Below, piece by piece: positions 47,820 to 59,785 of a stretch of DNA of 64,000 bases. The notes beneath the pieces were generated by a model, which was not told the DNA's origin, ran no database searches, and saw only the letters and a list, made by a program, of their open reading frames with translations. The stretch comes from Balaenoptera acutorostrata (taxonomy: Eukaryota > Chordata > Mammalia > Artiodactyla > Balaenopteridae), in assembly GCF_949987535.1 (NCBI RefSeq), contig NC_080073.1, positions 23,990,116-24,054,115 on the forward strand, read 5' to 3'. Both the position numbers and the translations under genes were made by a program. Position 1 is the stretch's first letter. Each line of letters starts with the position of its first letter.

Positions 47820-47960
47820 CCTTATGGTCATTCTACCTTTCTGAGACGGTTGGAGGAGCCGAGGCCTGGGAACCTGGCTGCAGTCGCACAGCTAGTACAT
47901 GGGAGAGCTGGGCCTGCAGCCCTCCGTCTAACTCCTGTCCCAAGCTCTCCATGGCAGCAC
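47820..47960 (-). repeat. MIR SINE relic
   Basis: 'ctgcagtcgcacagctagta' and 'gggagagctgggcctgca' are reversed MIR phrases. Confidence 0.6.
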
Positions 47961-48014
47961 TGCCTTCCTGGGTGTGGCAGCCGTAAAGACAGGGATTGCC
48001 CTTTATGGATGCAG

Positions 48015-48190
48015 TAGGGTGTACTGGGGAAAATGCACACTTGGTAGCAAGCAGACCTGGGTTTGAGTTCTGGTTCTGCCCCTTAGGGGGACTGTGTCCC
48101 TGGACAAGTTACTTACCTCTGTACCTCTTTTCCCTCTTCTGGAACATGGGCATGATGACGCGTTATCGAATTATAATAATTATTCATTGG
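48015..48190 (+). repeat. MIR SINE relic
   Basis: 'gcagacctgggtttgagttc', 'tggacaagttacttacctct' and 'ggaacatgggcatgatga' are in sense MIR order. Confidence 0.8.
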
Positions 48191-49204
48191 AGCTGGTGTC
48201 CAGAGCCTTGCCCATGGGGAGGGCTCCCTGTGTGTTATTTCTCTTCTCTTCTGCTACTTTCAGAAGCACACAGCGCACGCCCCTCGCCTCAAGCTCGGTG
48301 CCTTGTTAAGAAGCAAATCCTTGAGGGCCGATAGGTTGAACCCTTTACCACCGTGACCCCCTCTGGTCCCTGGTGTCACACTGCGGGATGGACGAGACAA
48401 ATTCCCCGGGGGCCCAGAGCAGTGGAACTTCTCACTGATAAGGATCGGAGCCTTTCCCGAAGGGAATTTTAATACATGACGGAGGCAGAAAGAGGCCGTC
48501 AGGAGTGCAGGGTGGGGAGGTGGAGAAGGATATTGAAGAAAAGAAAAAAATCACAGCTGACACACAATTGCTTCTAAATTAACTGGGTCTCCTGGGAGCT
48601 GTCAGTTCCCCCTAAAGCCTGCACAGCCACTCGAGTCTGGAAAGCTCAGCGCAAGGGGAACCACAGGCTGGCAAAGCAGCGGGCGGTGGTTTAGCAGTGG
48701 TTTTATTTTGGAGGCCGGAACCACAGAGCATCGCAGGCCAGTGGGAGAGAGAAAGCGAGCCGTCGGAGGCCCCCAGAGGACGTGAGGACCTCGTGCACCT
48801 GCTGCCAAGCCACCTGGCCCTCACTGCCCGCAGCTCCTAGGAAAGCCCACCAGGGAGGGCCTCCAGCCAGCGGGCCTGGACGGCGAGGCTCCGCTATTAA
48901 TAAGAGGGGCTATTTATACCGGCCTCTTTCAAAACTGCACTCGGATCACGTTACTGCTGCCTGGCCCGGGAATGCTTCATGTGGGTGCTGTCGTGTGCTT
49001 TCCAGGGCCGTTGACCTAAAATGTTCCTGAAGGCGGCGAGGAAGGCTGAGTGTGCCCTGCCTCCGGGTATTTATGGCTCACCCTCTGGTGTCCCAGGCTT
49101 CTGCTCCCCCCGCCCCACCGCCCCCGTGTGTGCGGGTGTGCGGTGTGTTTAAGGGCGGGGTGAAATCCCGAGGGGGTGTCGTGTGAGGCACTGCTTTTTG
49201 GCTG

Positions 49205-49450
49205 TGAATTACCACCACCTGTTAAGCATTTACTATATATCTGGCTCTCTCCTAGGCTGTTAGATTTAATTATTTCAGCCAGATCCTGCCAAAACCCTAT
49301 GAAGTTGGTGCTCGTACTTTGCACATACTGGGGAGAAGGAAGCCAAGGCACACAGTGAGGTTAAGTGACATGCCGAAGGCCATTCGATTGGTCGGGGTAG
49401 GCTCGGGGTTGAATGGACCCGGGTCTGTCTGATGTAAAAATCTGAACTGT
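49205..49450 (-). repeat. MIR SINE relic
   Basis: 'taagcatttactatatatct', 'gaagttggtgctcgtacttt' and 'acacagtgaggttaagtgac' are in reversed MIR order. Confidence 0.75.
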
Positions 49451-49479
49451 ATAATCCCCTCCTAATAACCCCTGTTCTG

Positions 49480-49640
49480 CTGTGCCGTAACTGGGCCTCA
49501 GTTTCTTCTTTTAAGGTGAGGTGATGATGATTTAGTGCCTTCCTTAAAGGGTTGACATGTCATTCAGTGAGACACGGCACATAAAGCCCTCAGCACAGAG
49601 CCTGGCACATAGAAAAGCGTTTGCCCTTATTGTTTATAAG
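49480..49640 (+). repeat. MIR SINE relic, 3' part
   Basis: 'aactgggcctcagtttcttc' and 'gcacagagcctggcacatag' are sense MIR phrases, head-to-head with the previous MIR. Confidence 0.65.
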
Positions 49641-49894
49641 TGCTGACTTCAAGTAACTATATCCTATATCATGATATTAAAATAACTGTATCCGGCCAGC
49701 TGGTATACACACTATATCATAAGTCTTGCCAAAGTCATTATGTAGTCTGCCTTATTCTCAAGTAGCTGAAAACACTAATAACAGTTATTGATTAAGTGGC
49801 CCTGACTCCAAAATAGCGCGCTCCTACCTGCTACTGACGACTTTCTCCTGCTTGAGAAACAAAACAAACTGACTTTCCAACCCCTAGCCCAACT

Positions 49895-50100
49895 TTGACT
49901 GTTATTAATGGCAGCTCCCTTTGTGTTTGGAAACAACCAAACTGCCTACGAATTGGCGGATCGGCTAAATAAATTATGGTTCATTCATACCCTTCATCCC
50001 AGCCGAGGAGCGGTCCACCGCTGGTTAAAAGAATTAGGGAGATTTCCAAGATCTATTACTGAGGGAAAAACTGGTACCGAACCGTCTGTATAACACACAA
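49895..50100 (+). mobile_element. Old L1M/HAL1-like 3' fragment
   Basis: 'gtttggaaacaaccaaactg' and 'ggctaaataaattatggttc' resemble the 3' region of old LINE-1 relatives, followed by a diverged tail. A 61-codon open frame here is accidental. Confidence 0.5.
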
Positions 50101-51704
50101 GCATCTGTGTGAAAGAAAAACACGCGTCCATCCCTAGTAGCCGGCAGCCAGAGGAGGCAGACCAGAGGCCTGGAGGGCAAGGAAGCTGTCTATTTCAATA
50201 TGTATTCCTGGTGTTCTTTTTTGAAACAGTTTGAAATTTTACTGTGTGCTTATCTCAGCTCTTCAGTATATAAATAAATATGGCCAAAAATGTTTTAAAA
50301 ACCAGAAAGCACTATAACTCAGAATGACCTGTGGGTTTGTTTTTCGTTGTTTCTTGATGCCTAATTCGACTGAGGCAGTCATAGTAATGAAAGTCCTCAG
50401 AAACATCCTTTTTTAACATTTTGCATCTTGCAAAATGTAAAAACTTCCTATAAACCAAGTCGAGGACGTAAGTGGGAGTTTCAGAGAGAGCTGAGGGGGC
50501 CCAGAAGGCTGGGAAAGGCCCACCTCCACATCTGTCCAGGGAGGGCCCCCCCGCCCTCCCCCCCATATCTTTTTCACACCTTTTCCAGCTGCAGGGTTGA
50601 GCCACAATTCACGGTCTGACGCTCCTGGAGCACTTCTCGGTCCTAAATCATCAGGAAAAGGTTCAGTTATAGAAGCCAGATATTTTAGAAGGATTTTTAG
50701 GGCCTTGGATGGAAGCAAATTTGGGGGAGAGTCCGAAGGGGGGGGGAAGATTGCACAGCCCGAGATATTCAGAAGATTTCATCAAACACAGACCTAAATT
50801 CCGACAGTGTCTTTACGTGTGGAGAGTGTGCTGAACTTCCCGAGGGCCCTTCCCTGCCCAGCTCTGGCTGTGCTATTTTTGACCGGTCTCTATTTCGGTC
50901 TGGCAAGTTGGTCGTGTCTCAGCGCGAGTTGGTCCTCCGTTGCCTTCTGAGGGTAGTGTTCTGGTTTCAACAAGGGACAGAGTGAACCAAGAGAGAGCCA
51001 GCAGTGGTGGAGCTGACTTAGATTTACTAGCGGTTCTTTTTAAGTAGAAGTGATCCAGAAGTAAGCTAGCCTTGTAGATCTTCTCCTTTGAGCTCCATCT
51101 GACCTTTTCATAAATCCAGCAGCCCTGCTGAGATCAGAGCCTGCGATTTCTGCCTCATCCTGTTGACTCCGGGAGGCTGATCCAGACCTAAAATGTCCTG
51201 TTTACCTTCAGCACTGGTCCACGGCACCTGCACACTCTGCCTCCGGCATTTTGGTCAAGATATGAGATATAATGATGATGCCCCTTTTCCTTGTTCATTT
51301 ATTATTCTGTGAAATTGGGTGGAGCAGTTTGTCATATGTGCAGCAGGGGTGGCTCATTCAGCCAGAGTTCCCCTGCAGCGAAGTCCATACTGTTCATTTT
51401 GGGTTTAAAATCAAGTCCAATCCTAAGCAACTACAGTGCAGTTACCATGTCACCCCAAGGGATTATGAGCTTTCTGCCTGCTGGCCTTTTCACTTGTGGC
51501 TCTCCTTTGATTTGCAGTTGTACTTTGTTCGGCTCTTGTCCAGGCCTCTCTCTCTCAGTGTCACCCTGGGGTGGTGACTTAAACTGAAATTTAGAACTTA
51601 CCTGTAAGGTAGGGAACAGTACTAGTACCTGGTAGCGAGGTACTCAGAGTTGTAGCGATGCAGTGACATAATACTGTAGAGTTGCTGCTGTCCCTATAAA
51701 TAAG

Positions 51705-51965
51705 TAGAGGTAATGGTTAAGAACCTAAACTTTGGGGCTAGACACACAGGGCCACTGCCTTTTACTGCTGGTGACCTTGGTCAAATTACTTAACATCTTA
51801 GTGATTCAGTTTCCCCATTGGTACAATGGCATTGTTCATGGGGCCTGCCTTGTAGGGCTCTAAAGACGGGTCAGTATACTGAAAGGCTCTTAGAGTCGTG
51901 CCTGGCACATAATAAGCCCTCAGTAAGTTAGCTGCTGCTATTATTATTATGACCCCCCCCCCCAA
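51705..51965 (+). repeat. MIR SINE, nearly full length
   Basis: Nearly complete sense MIR: 'aatggttaagaacctaaact', 'ctggtgaccttggtcaaatt', 'gattcagtttccccattggt', 'cgtgcctggcacataataag', ending with a TTATTATTATTATG stretch and a C run at about 51950-51963. Confidence 0.9.
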
Positions 51966-53359
51966 CATCTGTGTTGGAGAGTAAATCTGTAAGAAATGAA
52001 GAGTTCTTAAGCAAGCTGCCTTCTTGGCAACAGGCCCCTGACCTTAGTTTTCCTTGCTCTGATAAGATCTGAGGCTCTCTTCTAGTAATATGTGCATTTA
52101 CGGTACCGTGAAGATTTATTGGTAGAGATTCATACTGATGGAGAGTTTTCAGCGTCCCTGTACCGAGATAGGAAACGGATCACAGCAGGGGTGGAGAGAT
52201 AAAAGGTGAAGGAGAAGCAATCTGATTTAGGGGGCAGTCAGATAAGAGACTGTTAAAGTAATTAATTGTCTCCTTCAACACACAAACAAGGGCCCTTTAA
52301 GTGGAGAAAGGATTTGCCGCATGATACAGATCTGCTTTCTCTCTGCCAGATGCTTCAGTCATGAAGCTATTGAAACAGACATTCTGTGTCCCTCGGCCCA
52401 GTAATTGCCAAGCTTCATCTCTAACTAGCTTTGGCACTGAAGAAGGCAAATGGGATAATTCAAGGCCTTTTCCCTTTTTTTTAACCCTATTCATTTCTAT
52501 AAAAGATGGCAGACAACCAGATTATTCTATTCAAGCAAACGCTAGCTGTAAACTTGTATGAATACAGCTGTCATTTCAGTGGCCTTGTCTTCAAACCATA
52601 ACAAGATGCTCTATGTAAGACATACTCTCTTCAAAAATGAGAATAAGATAACCCAGCTTTATCCTTGATTCTGCATCTCAGATACAGTTTCTTTCCAGCC
52701 CGTCACCCGGCAAAAAGCCTGAGCACTGTGCTTTGGCTTTCTTAAGGATTTTTGCGCTCACTTTGCAAGTCTGATTTTGGATTCTCTTCTCAGATTTGGA
52801 AACACATGTCCATGTAAGGAGGCCAGATTCCGGAGCCTCTGGGGGTGGACCAGGCGAGCTGTGTTCTGGTTCTCGGGCTTTCCCTTCCATTAAGAGTCAC
52901 GAACTATGGAAGTACAGATTTAGAATATTCGAGCGGGAAGGGAGCTTGGGAAGCATCTGCGGTCTGAGGAGGATTTTCCAGTTGTCTGCGTGCAAAAGCG
53001 TGTGTGTGTATGGATATATTCCTGGGAAACGTGTCTGGAGACTTGAGCAGAGTTCAGAGAAGCTGGAATCTCAAATAGATGAGAATCTCCAAGTCCAGCT
53101 CCTTTGCCTGTTGTACAGATGAGGCATTGGAGTAATTGGCCCACATGTCCCAGCTCCAGGAACCCCACGGGAGTGCGCGAGTCTTTGGCGCTGGGTCCGA
53201 GCGCGTTGCCCTTTGGTGAGGGCAGAGCCGTGTCAGGGACGTGTACAAAACAACCAGGAGGGGGTTGTCTTTCCTCCCCAGATCCTTTTCTGAGTGTTTC
53301 AGCCCACAAGGAGCTCTCTCACTGGTGGTCTTGAGGGCGCTGTTGTTCTGCGTCATGCA

Positions 53360-53485
53360 CCTTGGCCTGTGTTCGCAGTTCCCTGTCTGTTAGTCTTGAT
53401 TTCTGAGCTAGATTGGAAGCTCCTAGAGGACGGGAGACATCCCCTGAGTGTCTATTCACAAACTCTGGGTGTGGTAAATAATTGG
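53360..53485 (-). repeat. L2 LINE 3' fragment
   Basis: 'agattggaagctcctagagg' and 'cgggagacatcccctgagtg' resemble the reversed L2 end. It lies about 200 bp upstream of exon 3. Confidence 0.5.
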
Positions 53486-53679
53486 CTTTTGTGACCTGGC
53501 ATAAATTCTCTCCCGTTAACAACTTGCTTTTAAATTCTTTATCTTGTATTCAGCATTACAACATAGCAGTCTTCCCATGGCCAACTCAGCACTGTTGGTT
53601 TTTTTTTTTTTATGTCTGTGATTTCTTACTGGTAATTTAAATGATTTAAATGATTCATTTCTTCTTGTTGTCATTACAG

Positions 53680-53754
53680 GTACCTCAATAACAATGAGTT
53701 GACAGCCATACCGTCGCTGGGTGCTGCCTCGTCTCGTATCCTCTCTCTCTTTCT
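53680..53754 (+). CDS. LRIG1 coding exon 3: second leucine-rich repeat
   Basis: 75-nt exon, phase 2 at both ends. It completes Val101 and encodes residues 102-125 (YLNNNELTAIPSLGAASSRILSLF) plus two bases of codon 126, which would be Leu if joined as in known LRIG1. Acceptor tcattacag|g and donor ct|gtaagt. LNNNEL is the LxxNxL core of the second LRR with Asn106 in the consensus position. The next repeat's start (ILSLFL) is cut by the intron. I did not find the expected next exon (starting QHNKI in known LRIG1) before the window ends. Confidence 0.97.
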
Positions 53755-54754
53755 GTAAGTGGTACCATTTGGGGGACCCTGGGCTGTGTGGGGAGGCCGT
53801 GGTATCATCTTGCTGACATTTGGTGGCAGGGAAACTCGTGTTCCTGGGCTCACTGGTAAAATAAAGGGGCCTTTCTCCATGTAGCTCTAATGATTATAAC
53901 AAATGCCTTGCTTGCTGTTTTGGGGTGTGTAGAATTAAAACCCAGAAGTTTTGCCTCATCTTGAATTTGGGGGGAAATTATCTTTTTAATGCCCAGGGGT
54001 ACATAGAATTAAATCTCTTTGTCCTAGTGGTTAAGCTGCAATTTGAGTGAATAAACCCAACTTAAAAGAAGCTGTGTGCATGATAAGACAGTAGGTTCAT
54101 CTTTGTGGCAATGAATTTGGGAATGTGACTCCACTCACTTTCATGGCTTAAAAAAAAAAAACCACCGGCCTTCTGAAATCAATATAAAAGTAAGGAATTC
54201 GCTGTCATGGTCAAGTGTCAGACAACATACAGCCTGTCGATTATTATAGACAACACACTGGAAATGAAAAAGGGTATAAAGAGACTTAAATGAGAAAGAA
54301 AGGGAGGTAACTGAGAGTTACCCCACTTCTTCAGCAGTCAGGTGGAGGTGCTTGCTTGTTTGAAACTCGCCCAGAGGTCTTTCCAGATAAACCAGTCATG
54401 AGTCCAACAATTTTCTAGACCAGATTTTAGTGACAGCTCCCCCAGCAGAGCGCCTCCCTCTTCACACCTGATTTCCTGTTCCCACTCCAGCCCCACTGGT
54501 TTTTATTTGATTTTGATTTTGCTGGTGTTATAACTGGTCTGCTCACCTGTGGGTATCTTTTCTCGACCCTGAGCCAAGCAGAGGGACCTGGTGGGAAAGA
54601 GTCATCCGTCTGATGGCTGGTGCAGCTTTCAGATCTCCGGGTTTTGCTGGCCACAGGCCCTGTGTTCTGGAGGTGCCCTGTCCTTGTGAAACATGGTCTC
54701 GGGCTCAACCCTTTTCAAGGCACTGTGGGGTTGGGGGGCAAGGGGTTAGAATCG

Positions 54755-54930
54755 TGGCCCAGCCTTGTGTCCCGGACAGACAGATTCATCTCTCTGAACC
54801 TCATTTTCCGCATCTGCAGAATGTGTTCTTGGCCCGTTGTACACACAGGGGCAGTGAGCCCCAGGTTCAAGGGGAGTGAGATGTATATGAAGCTCCTACC
54901 GTCCTGCACGACCAGAGTAGGTGTTTGACA
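54755..54930 (+). repeat. MIR SINE relic
   Basis: 'tctctgaacctcattttccg' and 'gcatctgcagaatgtg' followed by 'ggggagtgagatgtatatga' are in sense MIR order. Diverged. Confidence 0.55.
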
Positions 54931-55267
54931 GATGGCGGCCGGCTGCTGGCTGGTAGCTAGTTGCCACCTGGCCCCTTGGGCCTTGGCATGATCTCACCTT
55001 TAAGGCCACAGGGTCTGTGAGTCACTTCTTGTACCTGTGAAATGCTGACGCGAAGGATGTAACTCTTTGTCCCAAGATGGACAGTCAAGGATCTGACTTT
55101 CTTTTTGTACCCATTTGGCCTGCGGGGTCTAGCATCTGGAAGGTGTCTCATTGCGAGTTAAATTAAATGAGTCACCCTTACCTGAGGCCAGTTAGGGACA
55201 TGTCAATCCCTGGTATGTTTATAGAGCAATGCACCGGAAGACACTTTTAACTCCTTGCTATTTAAAG

Positions 55268-55418
55268 GACAGTTCTTGGACCAGCAGTGTCCTATCAGCA
55301 CTGAGCTCGTTAGAAATGCAGAATCTCAAGTCTCATCCCAGTCCTGCTGAATCAGAAGCTGGCTTCACAAGGTCCCCTGGCCATTTGCCCTCTTGTTCAA
55401 GTTTGAGAAGCACTGCTT
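55268..55418 (+). mobile_element. MER20-like hAT-Charlie element
   Basis: 'gaccagcagtgtcctatcag', 'gttagaaatgcagaatctca', 'cctgctgaatcagaagctgg' and 'gtttgagaagcactgc' follow MER20 order from end to end. Confidence 0.75.
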
Positions 55419-57896
55419 TCCCTCCCCTTCTTCTTCGCTTGGTTGGGAAGCCAGGGCCAGAGAGAACATCTTTGTGTCACCAGCCAGGAAACCAAGGCTG
55501 CCTTGAGTTCCTGTAAGGTGCAAAATCGAGAGGTGAACCAAAACTGGACACAAACGTTCGTTCACTGCTCCTTTCTCTTCCCCCCTGCACAGCGTGCAGG
55601 AGTGTGGCAGGTGACCTGTCCTTGCCCCGAGGGCCTGTGGTGCTCTGAATCAGGCCTTGCTCTGCTGACTAAAAATACATTTCTGTTTCTTGGCCGAAGT
55701 GTCAGGAGCAATGGGGCTGGTTGGCCTTGTTCCTGCTATTCCATTAGACAGCATTAAAATATGTAAAGTAGGAAAGAAAAAAAAAAAAAAGACTCCCTCC
55801 TGGTTTTGATTCAGTTTGGAAAATGCAGGTTCGTATTGGCAGATGCTACCTTTGGCCTGAAGCTGGTCACCATCTGACTTGGTCAGTGATTTCTCTGAAA
55901 CTACAGACACTGAAGGGTCTTTATCTTCCTTCTCTCTGAGGGGGCCTGAGCTCTCCAATCTCAGACCCCTGGATCTAGTGCCTGCGGAGTTAGGCTAGCA
56001 GCGTGACATTGGGGTAGCAGGATTATAGATAATTTTGCTCTCATCCTCCATGCCTTCCTGTATTTCCCAAGTGGCTCGTGCAAAGGACAGGGGAGAAAAT
56101 AGCAGGGCGGGCAACAAATGAACGTGATTTTCTCACATCTCCATCCACATGATGATTCCAACGGTCCAGGCTTTGAAGAGCATGTTTTGCTGGTGTGTTT
56201 GTGTCTTTTCAGAACCGTAGCGGTAAAAGGCGTCACATGTTCAACAGACATTTAGTAGGTACCTTCTGGGCCCGTGCAGTTGGGGCCCAGAGTGACCTCG
56301 GAAAGATTCAGTGCCATCATGTGTGGGAAGCTCCTGACACGATGTCTGCAAATGTGGTTGGTCACTTAGCTTAATCAACGTTCACACTTGGTAGCCCTTA
56401 GTCTCCAGATTCTCCCCTTTGTGGGCAGGATGAGGATGAGAAAAATAATCAGAATGTGCAAAGGGACCAGGTGGCTGAGGCTGTCTTGAGTGAGAGGAGC
56501 TGGGACAGCTTTCTGGGTACAAGATTGCGGGCAGGCGGGTCAGGGAACAGGGGGGGACGAGGCATATATCCAGGTCTGTCTCTGATGATGTTGTGACCTG
56601 GGACAGGGTGCTTTTTCCTTGTCTGGTGAATGAAGGGGTTGAAACACATGGTAAAAGTACACTTGCAGCTGGTATATTCCTTCTGTGACTCAGAAACTGA
56701 GAGTTGGGGCAGTAATGTCACAAAAGAAATACCCCTGTCTTGTAACCACTGTTGGCTGCCTTATGTCTTTTAGAAGTAGCAGCTTTGTGGTTTTCAGCTC
56801 AGGCACCTGTAATTAGGGACTTTTGCCTCTGGATTTTGTTTGCCTGTAGAAGTCGGCTCTTCATCTCTGTGTTTGGTTTCCTGTCTCCCGTGTCCTTGTC
56901 AGTAACCCTGGTTCTTCACTCACACGACAGTGGTCTGATCCCCCAGACACCAGTGTCCTGCTGTGCAGAGGTCACGCTTGGGAGGGCTGTGTGGGAAAAG
57001 GGTTTGTTTCAAGTCCGGCTTTACTATCGGGGCCTCAAAACAGAGTTTTCTAGAGTTTTGGGAACTGGAGTCCTTCAGGAAAATTTCAATTGGTTAATAC
57101 TTTCTGATTAAAGGAATCAAATTCAATTAAAGTATTTGTCAAAGAGCAGATTTTTATTTGCATCGCGTTCTGCAGATAATGCCAAAGCCATTTGTCCTTA
57201 ATAACCAAAAAGCATTAAACTCGAGGAAAGCTTTTAATAGGATTGGGTTGGAGCGAGGGAGCTAAATTTGATAAAATAGTTCTCAGAAAAAGAAACAGAA
57301 TTTTGTTCAACAGGGACAGAATCTGCTGGTAGATTTTCACATTTGAGATTTTTTTTTTTTCTAATTCGAAGTCCAGGAAACTCAAGTTACAATTCCCACA
57401 GCAACAGTAATTTTGTGTGATGCATAAGATGCATAAGTGACATTTCTGGGGAAGAAAAATTTCCACTTTTCCTATGGTGTTACTGCACTCATATCATTGA
57501 GGAGATTGGTTCCAGTGGAAATGGTTGCGTTTTTTTTCACTCCTAGGAGTAAAAAGCTTGCTGTAAAATCGACTTTAGTTTTAAAGCACAGCAGCTTTGT
57601 CTCAGGTGTATTAGCTGTAGCATGTTTCCCATATGGCCCTTGGCTTTGTCCACGTAACTTCTTTTCCAGTTGGTGGTGTGTTTTGGACCCTGTCCCCTAC
57701 CCATGCCTCGCCGCTCCCTTTCCCCCAACCTGTGGCCTTGATCAGGTAGGAGATCTAGGCTAAGATTCCTTGCACACAGTTACCTGTGACTTTGTCATTG
57801 TGCTGTTAAAATCCTTAGGTTCTATGTTGCATTTGAAAACACATCGAAATACCTTTTACTTCGACTCTTCGGGGGGGAAAAAAAAAACTTTTCTGA

Positions 57897-58118
57897 AAAC
57901 TATATTTTTTTTATTGAGAGAAAACTAATATAACATAAAACACTGTTTTAACGGATTTAAAGTGTATGGTCAGAAGCTTTTAGTACCTCCTCAGTGTTGT
58001 GCACCTCTCAACGCTGTCTAATTTCAGAACGTGTCATCACCCCCAATACAAACCCCCTACCCCTGAAGCCATCACCTCTCCTATCCCCGTCCCCCCAGCT
58101 TCCTGGCAACCAGTAATT
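57897..58118 (-). mobile_element. Old L1 3' fragment, antisense
   Basis: 'attgagagaaaactaatata', 'ttgtgcacctctcaacgctg' and 'tggcaaccagtaatttg' match the reversed 3' region of old L1 elements. Confidence 0.6.
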
Positions 58119-58820
58119 TGAAAACTCATCTTTTTTTTTTTTCTTTTGAGGAAAGTATCTTTCTCTTCTGTTAGCAAAGTACCTGGAAGACTTAGAATAT
58201 GAAAAATTTAAATGAAAACATCAGAGGCAGGTTGAACGACGTAGTTCTGTATTTTGCTGTGACCTCTTAGCTGAAGAAAAACTGATGAAATCAAAGGGAT
58301 GGCGTATTTAACATCGCTTTATGGTCACTTCCGGAGAATAAAACCTGGTAGGAATGAAACCTGCTGTCCCGTCTGTGACCCCACTGGGAGCCAGTTAAGT
58401 GGCAGAAGCGGTGTGTGCCGCTGAGGGAGCACGAGGTGAGGCCGGGAGGGATGCAGGGAGCTCTTCTGGGCTGGGTCTGCTGGGGAAGTAAAATCAATAG
58501 CAGTATTTAACTCTCCGTGTGCCTAGCACACCCTCTAGAAAAACGGGGCCAGATCAGTCTTCTTTACAGGCTCATTAATGGGAAGATCAATTCACATTAC
58601 AGCGTAATTAAAGAGTGAGCCTTAGCAGAAGGCAGTGAGGATCTGGGCAGCCGCTCGGGACTGGGGAGAGGAATCCATTTCCCCGAGGGCCCAGCCAGAG
58701 AGAAAGGGGCCCCGAACTCAACTTCAGAAAATTAGGCTGGGCTTCGGGACCCACGCTGAGACTGTTAATTATCAGGTGAAATTACACTGAGTAATGAATA
58801 GTCGCCTAGCATTGCTAAAA

Positions 58821-58872
58821 GTGTGTGTGTGTGCGTGTGTGTGTGTGTGTGCGTGTGTGTGTGTGTGTGTGT
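58821..58872. repeat. (TG)n microsatellite with GC interruptions
   Basis: About 52 bp of alternating purine-pyrimidine (TG with occasional CG steps), strongly Z-DNA-prone and probably polymorphic. Confidence 0.95.
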
Positions 58873-59609
58873 TGTCGTCTTACAAAGTTGAGTGGTAACC
58901 TTGGACGGTGGAGCTTTTTACGTCCTGATACAAAGGTGGACCTGTGGGGACTACAAGTGTGTGTACAAGGGGAGGTGGACGTCGAAATTCTCCCCAAGGT
59001 AAATGATTGTCCGTCCTTCCTGTGGGGGAATTTGCTGGACCATCCACGAATCGTCAGGTTAAGAGTGGACTGAATCAAGTTTAATGGAAAATGTGGAAAT
59101 GGGCAGTTCTTTCCGCATTCCGCTTCTGAGTGGCGTCCTCCAGTAGGAACCCAGGTTAGTCTTGCTGGTGAAGGAAGGCCAGTCGGCTTGGGCGTTGGTG
59201 TAAAAGTAAACCCCATCTGGGCCGTTGACATCTTATTCGCTGCAGGCCTTTGGACACTCTCTCATCAGGATCGTGGAGTCAGTAGTGACTGAAACGCTTT
59301 AGGGAGAAACTGTGAACAAAGCTGTGTTTAAAAGGCCCCAAGTCAAGTGTGAATCTCCGTGTTCCCAGAGCAGCCTGTAGCCGGTTCAGATCCCAGATGC
59401 TAAAGGGAAGCCAGGGCCCTAGTCAGAAAACAGCACAACAGGAAAATATATGCAAACCGGGGGCTTCGGTTTCTCTCTTCTGTGTCTTCAGAGACGTGCT
59501 CACTTTCTGCCTCGTTTGCCCAGATTTCTGTGGGTGTGAACGGATTCTTTCCTCTGGGTAAAAGTCACACCCATTCCCTTGGGAGATCATGGCTTCTCTC
59601 CATCACCTG

Positions 59610-59785
59610 TGTGGTTCTCAAACTGGACCATTTACCAGAATCACCTGGAAGGCTCGCTGGGCCACAGGATGGCTGGGCCCCAGCCCCAGTTTCTGATCCG
59701 GCAGGTCCGGGTGAGGTGTGACTAAAGAATCTGCTTTGCTCACAAGTTCCTAGGAGACGCTGATACTACTGGTCTGGGAACCTCC
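59610..59785 (+). mobile_element. MER20/MER1-type hAT relic
   Basis: 'gtgtggttctcaaactggac', 'ccagaatcacctggaaggct' and 'agaatctgctttgctcacaa', ending 'actggtctgggaacc', follow the general plan of MER1-group hAT elements. Confidence 0.6.

Larger units (their letters stand above)
43597..53679 (+). other. LRIG1 intron 2 (10,083 bp, phase 2)
   Basis: Donor gtgagt and acceptor tcattacag. Named repeats are listed separately. An unclassified old AT-rich repeat occupies about 44520-44900. The stretches 46.9-47.2, 48.2-49.2, 50.1-51.7 and 52.0-53.3 kb show nothing I can name beyond short chance ORFs. Confidence 0.93.

Noticed and set aside
49908..50093. 61-codon ORF with an amphipathic-looking sequence
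   Set aside because: It lies in an old LINE-1-like 3' fragment, which is non-coding.
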